A stretch of 64,000 nt of DNA, taken from Aphodovivens sp036306585 (lineage in GTDB: Bacteria; Actinomycetota; Coriobacteriia; Coriobacteriales; Eggerthellaceae). Numbering within the stretch: the stretch's first letter is position 1; every line of letters starts with the position of its first letter. Shown piece by piece: positions 32,541 through 40,788 of the stretch. The stretch is from NCBI GenBank assembly GCA_036306585.1, contig JAXJZF010000005.1:406240-470239 (forward strand), written 5' to 3'. The notes beneath the pieces were generated by a model. The model searched no databases, was not told the origin of the DNA, and saw only the letters and a list, made by a program, of their open reading frames with translations. The position numbers were made by a program, and so were the translations under genes.

Positions 32541-33274
32541 GTGAGGGACGCCTTCGCATATACGATGCATCTGCCCTTCGGCGTCTGGATGATGGATCGA
32601 GGCCCATCACGCAGCCCCCGCGCAACCTCACCGCAACGCCCTGCAAGGCCTCTTAAGCTGTCGGGCGCAGAATCCTCATTTCTCGTCGGCGCGGTGCTGG
32701 CGCTCGCCATCGTCGTGTGCGTGCTGGTGGTGCTATGCGTGCGCAACTGCAAGTCCGATAAGGAACCCGTCCGGGAATCGCATAGCACCGTCGATGCCGA
32801 AGGCGTGCGCCACTCCCTCGTGGAGGCGATGGACGCATAGCCGCTGTCCATCGCCGCCTCCGCCCACATGGCCGAAGCCGCCCGGATGCTCGCTGCATCC
32901 GGCGCCAGCGGCGCCATCGTCACAGACGAGGACGGATCGGTCCAGGGCTTTCTTTCCAACGGCGATGTGCTGAAGCTCTTCGCCGACGAGATGAGCACCG
33001 TTTCCGGCGGCGCTTCATGGTGCTGCGAGAACTCGATGACGAGAACGTCTACGATCGCGCAAGGCGCCTTGCCGACATCAGCGTGGGGCAGATGGCCACC
33101 CGCCAGGTCGTCTGCGTCGGCACCGACGTCTCTTTCGAGGAGGCGTGCCGTATCCTCGCGGAGAAGCGTCTGGAGGAGCTGCCCGTCGTGGAGGATGGCA
33201 AGCTGGTGGGGGCGTTGCATCGAAGCGACCTGCTGCGCGTCATCGCGATCGTGCTGGAGGAAGCCGAGCGGTAA
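32541..33274 (+). pseudogene. decayed CBS-domain protein with an N-terminal membrane segment
   Basis: Three frame segments read as one ancestral protein. From 32541, a 99-aa piece has a hydrophobic helix (FLVGAVLALAIVVCVLVVLC) and ends SLVEAMDA at a TAG (32838-32840). The same frame continues as a CBS repeat (MAEAARMLAASGASGAIVTD, VQGFLSNGDVLKLFADEM). Near 33010 the sequence shifts one base into the frame of 33017-33274 (MVLRELDDENVYDRARRLAD, then ISVGQMATRQVVCVGTDVSF and a second CBS repeat ending SDLLRVIAIVLEE). One nonsense codon and one frameshift indicate a pseudogene. The beginning of the parent, perhaps a transporter with C-terminal CBS pair, seems lost near the adjacent repeat element. 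The 33017 piece could still be made as an 85-aa single CBS protein, but it lacks a clear ribosome site. Confidence 0.75.
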
Positions 33275-33290
33275 AGCGCCGTTTCTGGGG

Positions 33291-33330
33291 GAACGCCACC
33301 CGCCCGGCGCGCATCGCCCGGGCGGCGTTC
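33291..33330. terminator. hairpin between the CBS pseudogene and tsaC
   Basis: GAACGCC and CGCCCGG (33291-33307) pair with CCGGGCGGCGTTC (33318-33330). It lies between convergent genes and may terminate both. No strong U run is present. Confidence 0.55.
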
Positions 33331-33386
33331 GAGGGGCCTCATCAGCAGCATTCGGGACTGCCGGCGCCGTGCTTGGCGGCGGCACG

Positions 33387-34043
33387 CTAGCGCAGCAGCG
33401 CGAAAACGGTCGCCGCGGGCACCGTGCCCTCTCGGATGATGCGCACGCCGCCTTCCGCGGAGGGGTCCGCCGCGGCAACGGTGCTGGCAGTAGGGCCGGG
33501 GGTGGGACCGCCATCCAAGTACAGCGCGACGGCGTCCCCGAGGCTGGCCGCCGCCTGCTGCGCCGTGCAGGGCGACGCCTCGCCCGACAGGTTGGCGCTC
33601 GAGGTTGCCAGCGGCCCGCAGGCGGCCAGGATGCGCTGCGCGGTTTCCGAATCGGGGACGCGCACCCCCTGCGTGCGGGGGAGGGGCGCTCCTTCATCGA
33701 TGCGCACGGTGGCGAAGGGGCATTCCCGCTCCGCCGTGCAGATGGGCGAGAAGCCGCCGGGACACAGCGCGCGGGCGAGCGCGTCAAGCGGCGCGGGCAG
33801 CGAAAGCCCGTAGCTCTCCAACGCGCCGAGCGAGGGCAGCAGCACCTGCACCGACTTTTCCGCAGGGCGGCGCTTCGCCTGGAAGATCTTGGCGACCGCG
33901 GCGGGGTTCGCGGGGTCGGCGGCAACGCCGTAGACCGTGTCTGTGGGGATGACCACCAGCTCGCCCGCGCGGATGAGCGTAGCAGCCAGCGCGATCGACT
34001 CCTCGTCGACCTGCCTGATGCCGTATGCCGTGCTTGCCGTCAT
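33387..34043 (-). CDS. tsaC: L-threonylcarbamoyladenylate synthase (YrdC/TsaC type)
   Basis: 218 aa. It makes threonylcarbamoyl-AMP from threonine, bicarbonate and ATP, the first step of t6A37 modification in ANN-decoding tRNAs. YrdC-fold motifs: IPTDTVYGVAADPANPAAVAKIFQAKRRP (start described), PLATSSANLSGE near the centre, STVA and a final VRIIREGTV. It has the short TsaC form without the extra Sua5 domain. GGAGG lies 8 nt before the ATG. It is 24 nt downstream of the membrane protein gene on the same strand and probably in its operon. Confidence 0.93.
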   Translation of the reverse strand: MTASTAYGIRQVDEESIALAATLIRAGELVVIPTDTVYGVAADPANPAAVAKIFQAKRRPAEKSVQVLLPSLGALESYGLSLPAPLDALARALCPGGFSPICTAERECPFATVRIDEGAPLPRTQGVRVPDSETAQRILAACGPLATSSANLSGEASPCTAQQAAASLGDAVALYLDGGPTPGPTASTVAAADPSAEGGVRIIREGTVPAATVFALLR

Positions 34044-34067
34044 GACCGTGCCTCCGCGCCCGCGCCG

Positions 34068-35651
34068 CTAGGCGCCGGGCGTGCCGATCTGCGCCTGCAG
34101 GGCGAAGTCGGGTACCACCACGTTGATGCAGTACAGCGCGAACACGATCGCGAAGAACACGATCACCACGATGAACAGCACGTTGGCCGCATTGTTTGAC
34201 AGCCGGCCCATCAGCTTCTCCAAGCCGGGGTAGACGATCCAGGTCATGAGCGTGGCCACGGCGCCGAACGCCAGCGAGTTCTGCAGGCAGATCTGCCCCA
34301 TGAAGTTGCAGAACATATTGCTGTAGTCCCACAGCGGGTACACGCCGTCGACCGGCTGGTTCTGGATCAGCCCCAGCGTCAGCTCGATGGCCGAGCACAC
34401 CAGCGTGTTCACGACGAAGCTCGCTGCCACCGGGCCCCAGCCGTTATGGATGCGGCGCTGCAGCGCGTTTTTGATGGGGTATAGGACGAGCGCGCATGCC
34501 ACCGTGCCGAACCCGTAGACGGGGAAGGGGTAGAGCCAGTCGCTCCAGATCTGCGAGTTGGGATCGTAGATGCCCGGCACGATGCCGTATTTGATGAGCA
34601 GGCAAAACGCCGCTTCCATCCAATGTCCCACGATGCTGAACAGGCAGAAGTAGATGATCAGGCTGCGCCAGAACGCCCAGGTGCGCGGGTTGTAGAACGT
34701 CTGCTTGGCGCTGTCGAGACGCTGCTCGACGTGCTTGCGCGAAAACGGGACGGTGAGGACCGCCCGTGCACGGCGCGAGGTGGCGAAGTAGGTGAGCACG
34801 ACGATGTCGCCCGTGCACAAAGCGAGCTGCGAGCCGAAATCGAACGTGCCGGTGATCAGGTTGTAGCCGCTGCCCACCACGATGTTGAACGCCGAAAGCC
34901 CGATGGCCAGCACGCGGGTGGAGCGGTAGCGCTGCCACAGGAACCAGAACAGCACGCTGTCGACGATCACGTTGAAAAGGTCGAGGAACTCGTTGAAGTC
35001 GAGCTCGTAGTTGCCTTTGATGAGCGTGGTCAGATACACCACCGATGCCACGATGTTCAGTGCGAAGAACACTTGCAGCAATCGCATGAAGCCCAGTTTG
35101 CGGGGATTGAAGCCGTTTTCGAACTCATCGCCGTCGGGGCCAAGCGGCTCGCCTTCGGGGACGCCCTCGCGTGTGAGCCTGATGCTGTAGGCGAGGTAAA
35201 CGCCCAGTGCGGGGAATGCCAGCGACAACAGTGCCGTAAGGATGGAGATCGCGTCCGCCTGGCCGGTGGCGACCACAGCGAACAGGTCGGAAATCGCTAG
35301 AAGCATTCCGATCGTCGCCACCACCATGAACGGCACGATCTTGTGCGGCTTCTTCGCTCCGCGCCGTCCCGAAAGCCCTATAACGACGTAGACGATGCCC
35401 GCCAGCAGCATCAGGATGCCGTACATCAGCAGCGAAACCGCCACGACCGGTTCGTCGGAACCCTCCAACTGGGTGGCGGCCCCGTTAGCGGACGACAGGT
35501 CGAAGGAGATGGTGAGCTGCGAACCTTCGGGAATGCGCGAGAGCGCGTCCACGCCCAGCCCGATCGAGACGCCTCCCAGCACGATCAGGAGGACCCCGAG
35601 CACGATGGTGATCCAGGAAAGGACGAGAAGCGCTTTTCTACGCGGTGACAT
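34068..35651 (-). CDS. CmpB-type (PF06541-like) multi-pass membrane protein, putative ABC transporter permease
   Basis: 527 aa. The N-terminal half has a TM pair (about 10-35 and 75-100) and further TMs to about residue 270, including FGFMRLLQVFFALNIVAS-type segments. The C-terminal third (about 340-500), with FSIVGHWMEAAFCLLIKYGIVPG and DWLYPFPVYGFGT, matches the putative ABC-transporter type IV/CmpB family, whose function is not established. The start at 35651 has AAAGGAAG 5 nt upstream. No ATPase gene is adjacent, so an ABC role is doubtful. Confidence 0.8.
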   Translation of the reverse strand: MSPRRKALLVLSWITIVLGVLLIVLGGVSIGLGVDALSRIPEGSQLTISFDLSSANGAATQLEGSDEPVVAVSLLMYGILMLLAGIVYVVIGLSGRRGAKKPHKIVPFMVVATIGMLLAISDLFAVVATGQADAISILTALLSLAFPALGVYLAYSIRLTREGVPEGEPLGPDGDEFENGFNPRKLGFMRLLQVFFALNIVASVVYLTTLIKGNYELDFNEFLDLFNVIVDSVLFWFLWQRYRSTRVLAIGLSAFNIVVGSGYNLITGTFDFGSQLALCTGDIVVLTYFATSRRARAVLTVPFSRKHVEQRLDSAKQTFYNPRTWAFWRSLIIYFCLFSIVGHWMEAAFCLLIKYGIVPGIYDPNSQIWSDWLYPFPVYGFGTVACALVLYPIKNALQRRIHNGWGPVAASFVVNTLVCSAIELTLGLIQNQPVDGVYPLWDYSNMFCNFMGQICLQNSLAFGAVATLMTWIVYPGLEKLMGRLSNNAANVLFIVVIVFFAIVFALYCINVVVPDFALQAQIGTPGA

Positions 35652-35895
35652 AGGCTTCCTTTCTGTAAGCGATGCCCCCCCATTGTGCCGCATGCCGCGC
35701 CGTCCGGCAAACTCCTCCTCCTCCTGGGAGGAACGCTTGCTGGCGCCCGCCCCTCCGCCCGCTCCCGGTTGCGAGCGCCCCGCCGTCCGCGTCCTGTCTC
35801 CGCCCCTCCGCCCGGCATCGCCGCCGTCCGCCGCCGCGCCTGTTTCCAGAGCGTGAATATTCGATTGGCTTTTCCGTGGAGGCGGATTTCGCAGG

Positions 35896-35901
35896 TACAA
35901 T
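35896..35901 (+). promoter_or_regulatory. -10 box upstream of pyrG
   Basis: TACAAT about 41 nt before the pyrG start. The rest of the 291-bp gap back to 35652 is GC-rich and shows no gene. Confidence 0.5.
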
Positions 35902-35942
35902 GAAACCCCGTGAATGAAACCTGCACGGGAAAGGCAATCCAT

Positions 35943-37547
35943 ATGGCAAAGCACATCTTCGTTACCGGCGGCGTGGTCTCGTCGCTCGGCAAGGGCATCA
36001 CGGCGGCATCGCTGGGGCATCTGCTGAAAGCGCGCGGCTACAAGGTGACCATGCAGAAGATGGACCCCTACCTCAACGTGGACCCCGGCACCATGAGCCC
36101 GTTCCAGCATGGCGAGGTGTTCGTCACCGATGACGGCCATGAGGGCGACCTCGACCTGGGCCATTACGAGCGCTTCATCGACGAGAACCTCTCGCGTGAA
36201 AGCAACTTCACCCAAGGCTCCATCTACCAGACCCTCATTTCCCGCGAGCGTCGCGGCGACTTCCTCGGCGGCACCGTCCAGGTGATCCCGCACGTGACCG
36301 AGGCCATCAAGGAGCGCATTCGCCGCGCGGCGGAGCAATCCGGCGCCGACGTTGTCATCTCCGAGATCGGCGGCACTATCGGCGACATCGAGTCGCAGCC
36401 CTTCATCGAGGCTGCCCGCCAGTTCAAGAAGGAGAAGGCGCCGGGCGACGTGCTGTTCGTGCACGTGACGCTGGTGCCTTACATCGCCGCTGCGCACGAG
36501 GTGAAGACCAAGCCCACCCAGCACTCGGTGAAGGAACTGCGCTCCTGGGGCGTCCAGCCCGACTTCATCGTGTGCCGCAGCGACCACGAGATCAGCGACT
36601 CCGTGCGCCAGAAGATCGCCCTGTTCTGCGACGTGGCGCCCGACGACGTGCTAGCCTGCATCGATGCTCCCTCCATCTACGAGGTGCCGCTGTCGCTGCA
36701 CGCCCAGCACTTCGACGAGAAGGTGTGCGACAAGCTGGGTTTCCCGCATAACGATATCGACCTCACCCCGCTCAAGACGTTCCTCCAGGCGGCGCATGAC
36801 TGCACTGGCAAAGTGGACATCGCCGTGGTGGGCAAGTACGTCAGCCTGCCCGACGCCTACCTGTCGGTGATCGAGGCGCTCGGCCACGCCGGCGTCGCGC
36901 ACGGCAAGCACGTCGATGTGCACCTCATCGACGGCGAAGAGCTCTCCGACGACAACGCGCAGGAGCTCCTCGGCGACATGGACGGCGTCCTGGTGCCGGG
37001 CGGCTTCGGCCAGCGCGCCTTCGAGGGCAAGATCGCCGCGGCGCGCTATGCCCGCGAGAACAAGGTGCCCTACCTGGGCATCTGCCTGGGCCTGCAGGCG
37101 GCGGTGTGCGAGTTCGCGCGCCACGTGGCGGGTCTGGAGGGCGCAACCTCCATCGAGTTCGACCCCGAGGCGGAATACCCGGTGATCGATCTCATGCCCG
37201 AGCAGGAGGACATCGAGGACAAGGGCGGCACCATGCGCCTGGGCGCCTACCCCTGCACGGTCGAGCCCGGCACGCGTGCGGCGGAGGCCTATGGCGAAGA
37301 GGTCATCTACGAACGCCATCGCCATCGCTACGAGGTCAACAACGCCTACCGCGGCGTGCTGCAGGACGCCGGCCTGGTTATCTCGGGCATCTCGCCGAAC
37401 GGCCGCCTGGTCGAGATGGTGGAGCTGCCCGATCATCCGTGGTTCGTCTGCAGCCAGGGCCATCCCGAGTTCAAGAGCCGTCCCACCCGACCCCACCCGC
37501 TGTTCAAGGCCTTCGTGGGCGCTGCGATACAATGCAGCAATAAGTAA
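35943..37547 (+). CDS. pyrG: CTP synthase
   Basis: 534 aa, standard length. It aminates UTP to CTP using glutamine and ATP. The N-terminal synthase domain (1-265) has KHIFVTGGVVSSLGKGITAAS (P-loop region) and MDPYLNVDPGTMSPFQHGEV. The C-terminal class I glutamine amidotransferase (about 290-534) has the nucleophile in LGICLGLQAAV and the His/Glu pair in GHPEF, plus RHRHRYEVNN. The start at 35943 has GGAAAGG about 8-10 nt upstream. The xer gene follows 58 nt downstream. Confidence 0.98.
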   Translation: MAKHIFVTGGVVSSLGKGITAASLGHLLKARGYKVTMQKMDPYLNVDPGTMSPFQHGEVFVTDDGHEGDLDLGHYERFIDENLSRESNFTQGSIYQTLISRERRGDFLGGTVQVIPHVTEAIKERIRRAAEQSGADVVISEIGGTIGDIESQPFIEAARQFKKEKAPGDVLFVHVTLVPYIAAAHEVKTKPTQHSVKELRSWGVQPDFIVCRSDHEISDSVRQKIALFCDVAPDDVLACIDAPSIYEVPLSLHAQHFDEKVCDKLGFPHNDIDLTPLKTFLQAAHDCTGKVDIAVVGKYVSLPDAYLSVIEALGHAGVAHGKHVDVHLIDGEELSDDNAQELLGDMDGVLVPGGFGQRAFEGKIAAARYARENKVPYLGICLGLQAAVCEFARHVAGLEGATSIEFDPEAEYPVIDLMPEQEDIEDKGGTMRLGAYPCTVEPGTRAAEAYGEEVIYERHRHRYEVNNAYRGVLQDAGLVISGISPNGRLVEMVELPDHPWFVCSQGHPEFKSRPTRPHPLFKAFVGAAIQCSNK

Positions 37548-37605
37548 GCGCGTTGCAGCGCACGCATCGCTGCAACGCGTGCCGTAGCAGGGAAGGGGAG
37601 GCCGC

Positions 37606-38499
37606 ATGCGCATCGCCGACGCCATCGACGACTTTCTCTCGTACCTGCGCATTGAACGGGGCCGTGCGCCGCTCACGCTGGAATCCTACACGCGCGAGCT
37701 CGCCGGCTACCGTTCGTTTTTGGAGGGACGCGGCATCCAAGATGCCGCGTCCGTCATGCGCGAAGACGTGGCGGCCTACGAGGAGGCGCTGTCGAAGCGC
37801 GGCCTGGCCCCCTCCACCGTGAAGCACCGCATCTCGGCGGTGAAGGGCTTGCACCGCTTCCTGGTGCGCGAGGGCGTCTGCCCGGCCGATCCCTCCTCCA
37901 ACATCCCCACTCCCAAGCAGCCCCGGCGCCTGCCCGACGTTCTCTCCATCGCCCAGATGAACGCGCTTCTGGGCCAGCAGTTCCCGCCCACCGCCGCCGG
38001 CTTGCGCGATCGCGCCATCTTGGAAGTCCTTTACGGAAGCGGGCTGCGCGCGAGCGAGTGCTGCGGTCTGAACTGCGACGACTGCCTGCTCGACGAGGGG
38101 TACCTGCGCATCCGCGGGAAAGGGGGCAAAGAACGCGTCGCCCCCATATCGGGAGCGGCCCTGAAGGCGCTGTCCGCCTATCTGCAAGACGCGCGCCGCG
38201 AGCTGGCAGATCCCGCCCGCCCCGTCGCGGCGGTGTTCCTCAACGCGCGCGGAGGGCGCCTCACGCGGCAGAGCGTGCACACCATAGTCGCCCGCGCGGG
38301 GCGCGTCATCGGCTGCGCGCATTTGCATCCCCACACGCTGCGCCACTCCTTTGCCACGCATCTGCTGGAAGGCGGCGCCGATCTGCGCGCCATCCAGGAG
38401 ATGTTGGGCCACTCCGACATCTCCACCACCCAGATCTACACTCACGTCGACCGCTCGCACGTGCGCGAGGAGTACCTGCACGCCCACCCGCGCGCTTAA
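37606..38499 (+). CDS. XerC/XerD-type tyrosine recombinase
   Basis: 297 aa, full length for chromosomal Xer recombinases. The N-terminal SAM-like core-binding domain spans 1-90 and the catalytic domain 105-297. Catalytic residues are R148 (GSGLRASE), K172, H243 and R246 (HPHTLRH), H269 (LGHSDISTT) and nucleophile Y278 (IYTHV). It resolves chromosome dimers at dif together with or without a second Xer. Location between pyrG and the dcw cluster suggests a housekeeping role (XerD-like), not a mobile element integrase. AAGGGGAGG lies upstream of the ATG. Confidence 0.92.
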   Translation: MRIADAIDDFLSYLRIERGRAPLTLESYTRELAGYRSFLEGRGIQDAASVMREDVAAYEEALSKRGLAPSTVKHRISAVKGLHRFLVREGVCPADPSSNIPTPKQPRRLPDVLSIAQMNALLGQQFPPTAAGLRDRAILEVLYGSGLRASECCGLNCDDCLLDEGYLRIRGKGGKERVAPISGAALKALSAYLQDARRELADPARPVAAVFLNARGGRLTRQSVHTIVARAGRVIGCAHLHPHTLRHSFATHLLEGGADLRAIQEMLGHSDISTTQIYTHVDRSHVREEYLHAHPRA

Positions 38500-38592
38500 A
38501 ACGCGCCAGATTCCTTCACAAAGTCTCCCATTTTGCCCCACGGCGTTTCCGACCCCATATGTTGTGCTTGGTGAACCCTCGTAAACCCATAT

Positions 38593-38753
38593 GTGGGACG
38601 ATGGGGGAGAGCCTTCCGTCATCCATCCTCAATCACTGTTTGAAACGGCCTCTTTTCCCACGTAGTACCTTAAATGAACGCTAAATTTCATTGCGTGGTG
38701 GGACAAAGTGGGATACAATTCCAGGCATCGGGATACCCGTGGGACGAAGTGGA
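38593..38753 (+). promoter_or_regulatory. dcw promoter with MraZ-binding repeats
   Basis: -35 TTGCGT (38691-38696) and -10 TACAAT (38714-38719), 17 bp apart. GTGGGA repeats at 10-bp spacing occur at 38698 and 38708 (inside the promoter spacer), at 38739 with GTGGAG at 38749, and a degenerate pair near 38593 and 38602. MraZ represses its own operon by binding such repeats. The upstream half (38500-38690) is AT-richer and holds no gene. Confidence 0.75.
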
Positions 38754-38762
38754 GAGGAAGGA

Positions 38763-39266
38763 ATGGCCAAGGTCGCCGACACCAGCAATGGGGCGCAGGC
38801 AACAGCCGCTGCCGATGCCGCCGATGGTGCGCGCGCGACGTTCGACCTGAACGGCAAGTACCGTTTCAAGGTGGACGACAAGGGCCGCGTCTCCCTGCCC
38901 GCCAAGTTCCGCAAGGTGGTTCCGAAGGATCTCGTGGTAACGCTGAACCCCAAGGACGACTGCCTGTGGGTGTTCGACTCCGACGGATTCAACCAGTGGA
39001 TCAACCAGCTGTTCGTGGATCGTTTCGGCAAGTACGACTCGTCCGACACGATGCACATCGAGCTTCGCAGCGCGCTGAAGGCGCGCTCCGAGGATGTGCA
39101 GGTGGACTCCTCCGGTCGAATTATGCTCCCCGCGGAAATGCGCGGCACGGTCGACATCGACAAGGACGTGGTCATCGTGGGCAACACCGGTTACTTCGAG
39201 GTGTGGGACGCGAAGCGTTACGACCAGAAGAGCGCGGCTGTCGACCTCAGCCTGCTGTTCCACTAG
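38763..39266 (+). CDS. mraZ: MraZ, transcriptional repressor of the dcw cluster
   Basis: 167 aa. Two AbrB-like swapped-hairpin repeats: the first contains KYRFKVDDKGRVSLPAKFRK (residues about 32-51), the second VDSSGRIMLPAEMRG (about 118-132). An extra Ala-rich N-terminal extension of about 27 residues precedes the usual start. GAGAGGAAG precedes the ATG. MraZ rings bind the GTGGGA repeats found just upstream, so autoregulation is expected. First gene of the division cluster; rsmH starts 18 nt after. Confidence 0.96.
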   Translation: MAKVADTSNGAQATAAADAADGARATFDLNGKYRFKVDDKGRVSLPAKFRKVVPKDLVVTLNPKDDCLWVFDSDGFNQWINQLFVDRFGKYDSSDTMHIELRSALKARSEDVQVDSSGRIMLPAEMRGTVDIDKDVVIVGNTGYFEVWDAKRYDQKSAAVDLSLLFH

Positions 39267-39284
39267 TCGTAGGACGTGAGCGGT

Positions 39285-40241
39285 ATGACAAACCAATATC
39301 GGCATATACCGGTTCTGCTCGCCGAGTGCCTCGAATATCTACAACTGGAAACGAAGCACACATTCGTGGATGCAACGCTCGGCGGCGCAGGCCATTCCCT
39401 CGAGGTCGCCAAACGGCTCGGTAGGGAAGGCACGCTCATCGGCATCGATCAGGACGACGCGGCGCTTGAAGCCGCCGGCCTAAAACTCGGGATGATGCCG
39501 GAGGAACGCCGCCCCTCCATCGAACTTCTGCATGGCAACTTCGGGGATATGGACGAGCTGCTCCTTTCCGCGGAGGTGCCCGGGATCGACGCGTTCCTGT
39601 TCGACCTGGGCGTTTCGTCTCCGCAGATCGACGTGCCCTCACGTGGCTTCTCCTTCAAGGAGAACGGCCCCCTTGATATGCGGATGGATCCGGGGAAACA
39701 AACCCTAACCGCGCAAGAGATCATCAACACCTACAACGCAGCCGATCTCGCTCGGATCATCCGTGCCTATTCGGACGAGAAATGGGCCAGCCGCATCGCG
39801 GATTTCATCGTGCGCGAGCGCGAGAAGCAGCCCATAACGCAAACCCAACAGCTGGTGGAGGTCGTCAAGGCCGCCATCCCCGCCTCGGCACGTCGTGCCG
39901 GCGGGCACCCGGCGAAGCGCACGTTCCAAGCTCTGCGCATCGAGGTGAACGGCGAGCTGGACGTGCTGCGGCGCGGCCTCGACGCCGCCATCCGCTGGCT
40001 CAACCCCGGCGGTCGCATCGCGGTGATCAGCTACCACTCGCTGGAGGACCGCATCGTCAAAGATGCCTTCGCGCACATGTCAAACCGGTGTACCTGCCCT
40101 CCCGACCTGCCCATGTGCGTGTGCGGGAAAAAGCCGATATTGAAAGTCATCACCCGAAAGCCCCTGCTTCCCACTGCAGAGGAAATTGAAAGAAACCCCC
40201 GCGCGCGCAGCGCTAAGCTGCGCGTCGCGCAACGCTTGTAG
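39285..40241 (+). CDS. rsmH: 16S rRNA (cytosine-1402-N4)-methyltransferase (RsmH/MraW)
   Basis: 318 aa. It methylates N4 of C1402 in the ribosomal P site. The N terminus has HIPVLLAECLEYL and the SAM-binding TFVDATLGGAGHS, then IGIDQDD. Family blocks FLFDLGVSSPQIDVPSRGFS, GPLDMRMD and ISYHSLEDRIVK are intact. The ATG at 39285 is preferred; an upstream GTG at 39276 sits too close to AGGA. Second gene of the dcw cluster. Confidence 0.97.
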   Translation: MTNQYRHIPVLLAECLEYLQLETKHTFVDATLGGAGHSLEVAKRLGREGTLIGIDQDDAALEAAGLKLGMMPEERRPSIELLHGNFGDMDELLLSAEVPGIDAFLFDLGVSSPQIDVPSRGFSFKENGPLDMRMDPGKQTLTAQEIINTYNAADLARIIRAYSDEKWASRIADFIVREREKQPITQTQQLVEVVKAAIPASARRAGGHPAKRTFQALRIEVNGELDVLRRGLDAAIRWLNPGGRIAVISYHSLEDRIVKDAFAHMSNRCTCPPDLPMCVCGKKPILKVITRKPLLPTAEEIERNPRARSAKLRVAQRL

Positions 40242-40316
40242 CCGGACGGCCCGCAACCTTCCGGCGAGCACGAGACGGTCGAGACGCCGCTGGATGGATG
40301 AAAGGAGGCAGCCGAC

Positions 40317-40784
40317 ATGAGCGCAGCACCCGCATACGCCTACCCTCAACCGAGTCGCCGCCCCCAGCGCACCGGCCGCCCCGACGTCCGCGCAATTCCC
40401 GGCGGAGGCCGCCGCGCCAACGAGAGCGCCGCCGCTTCCCGAACGTCGATCCTCGTCAAAGTCGTCATCGCGGCGCTCGTCGCCTTTTCCTTGGTGTGCG
40501 TCGCGCGCGTGGCGCTTTCCGCTGCAACCGTTTCGGCTGCTGTGGAAACCCAGCAGCTCAACCAGGACATCTCGTCCATCCGCGAGCAGAGCAACGCGCT
40601 CGAGGTCACCCAGAGCACCCTTTCGAACCCCTCCAACGTGAAGGCGACCGCCCAGCAGCTGAAGATGGGCGCGCCCGCCACCACCGAGTTCCTCGACCTT
40701 GGCGTCGATGTGGTCGCCACCGATGATACGGGCAACCTGTCGTTGACGCAGAGCCTGGAGCGCGCCGGCGGCCTGGAGGAATAG
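40317..40784 (+). CDS. ftsL: FtsL-like septum protein
   Basis: 155 aa, bitopic. A basic Pro/Arg-rich cytosolic N terminus (1-44) is followed by one TM (about 46-70) and a periplasm-side coiled coil (about 73-105, TQQLNQDISSIREQSNALEV). The topology and position between rsmH and ftsI identify it as FtsL, which links FtsQ/DivIB to FtsW-FtsI. Sequence similarity alone would be weak, as is normal for this protein. AAAGGAGG precedes the ATG; the next gene starts 4 nt after the stop. Confidence 0.8.
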   Translation: MSAAPAYAYPQPSRRPQRTGRPDVRAIPGGGRRANESAAASRTSILVKVVIAALVAFSLVCVARVALSAATVSAAVETQQLNQDISSIREQSNALEVTQSTLSNPSNVKATAQQLKMGAPATTEFLDLGVDVVATDDTGNLSLTQSLERAGGLEE

Positions 40785-40788
40785 TCGC

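Noticed and set aside
32838..32840. in-frame TAG in the CBS gene as a possible recoded (pyrrolysine) codon
   Set aside because: A frameshift follows 170 bp later in the same gene, so decay is the simpler explanation, and no recoding element is visible.
37606..38499. tyrosine recombinase as a mobile-element integrase
   Set aside because: Standard Xer length and architecture, housekeeping neighbours pyrG and mraZ, and no attachment repeats or cargo genes seen.
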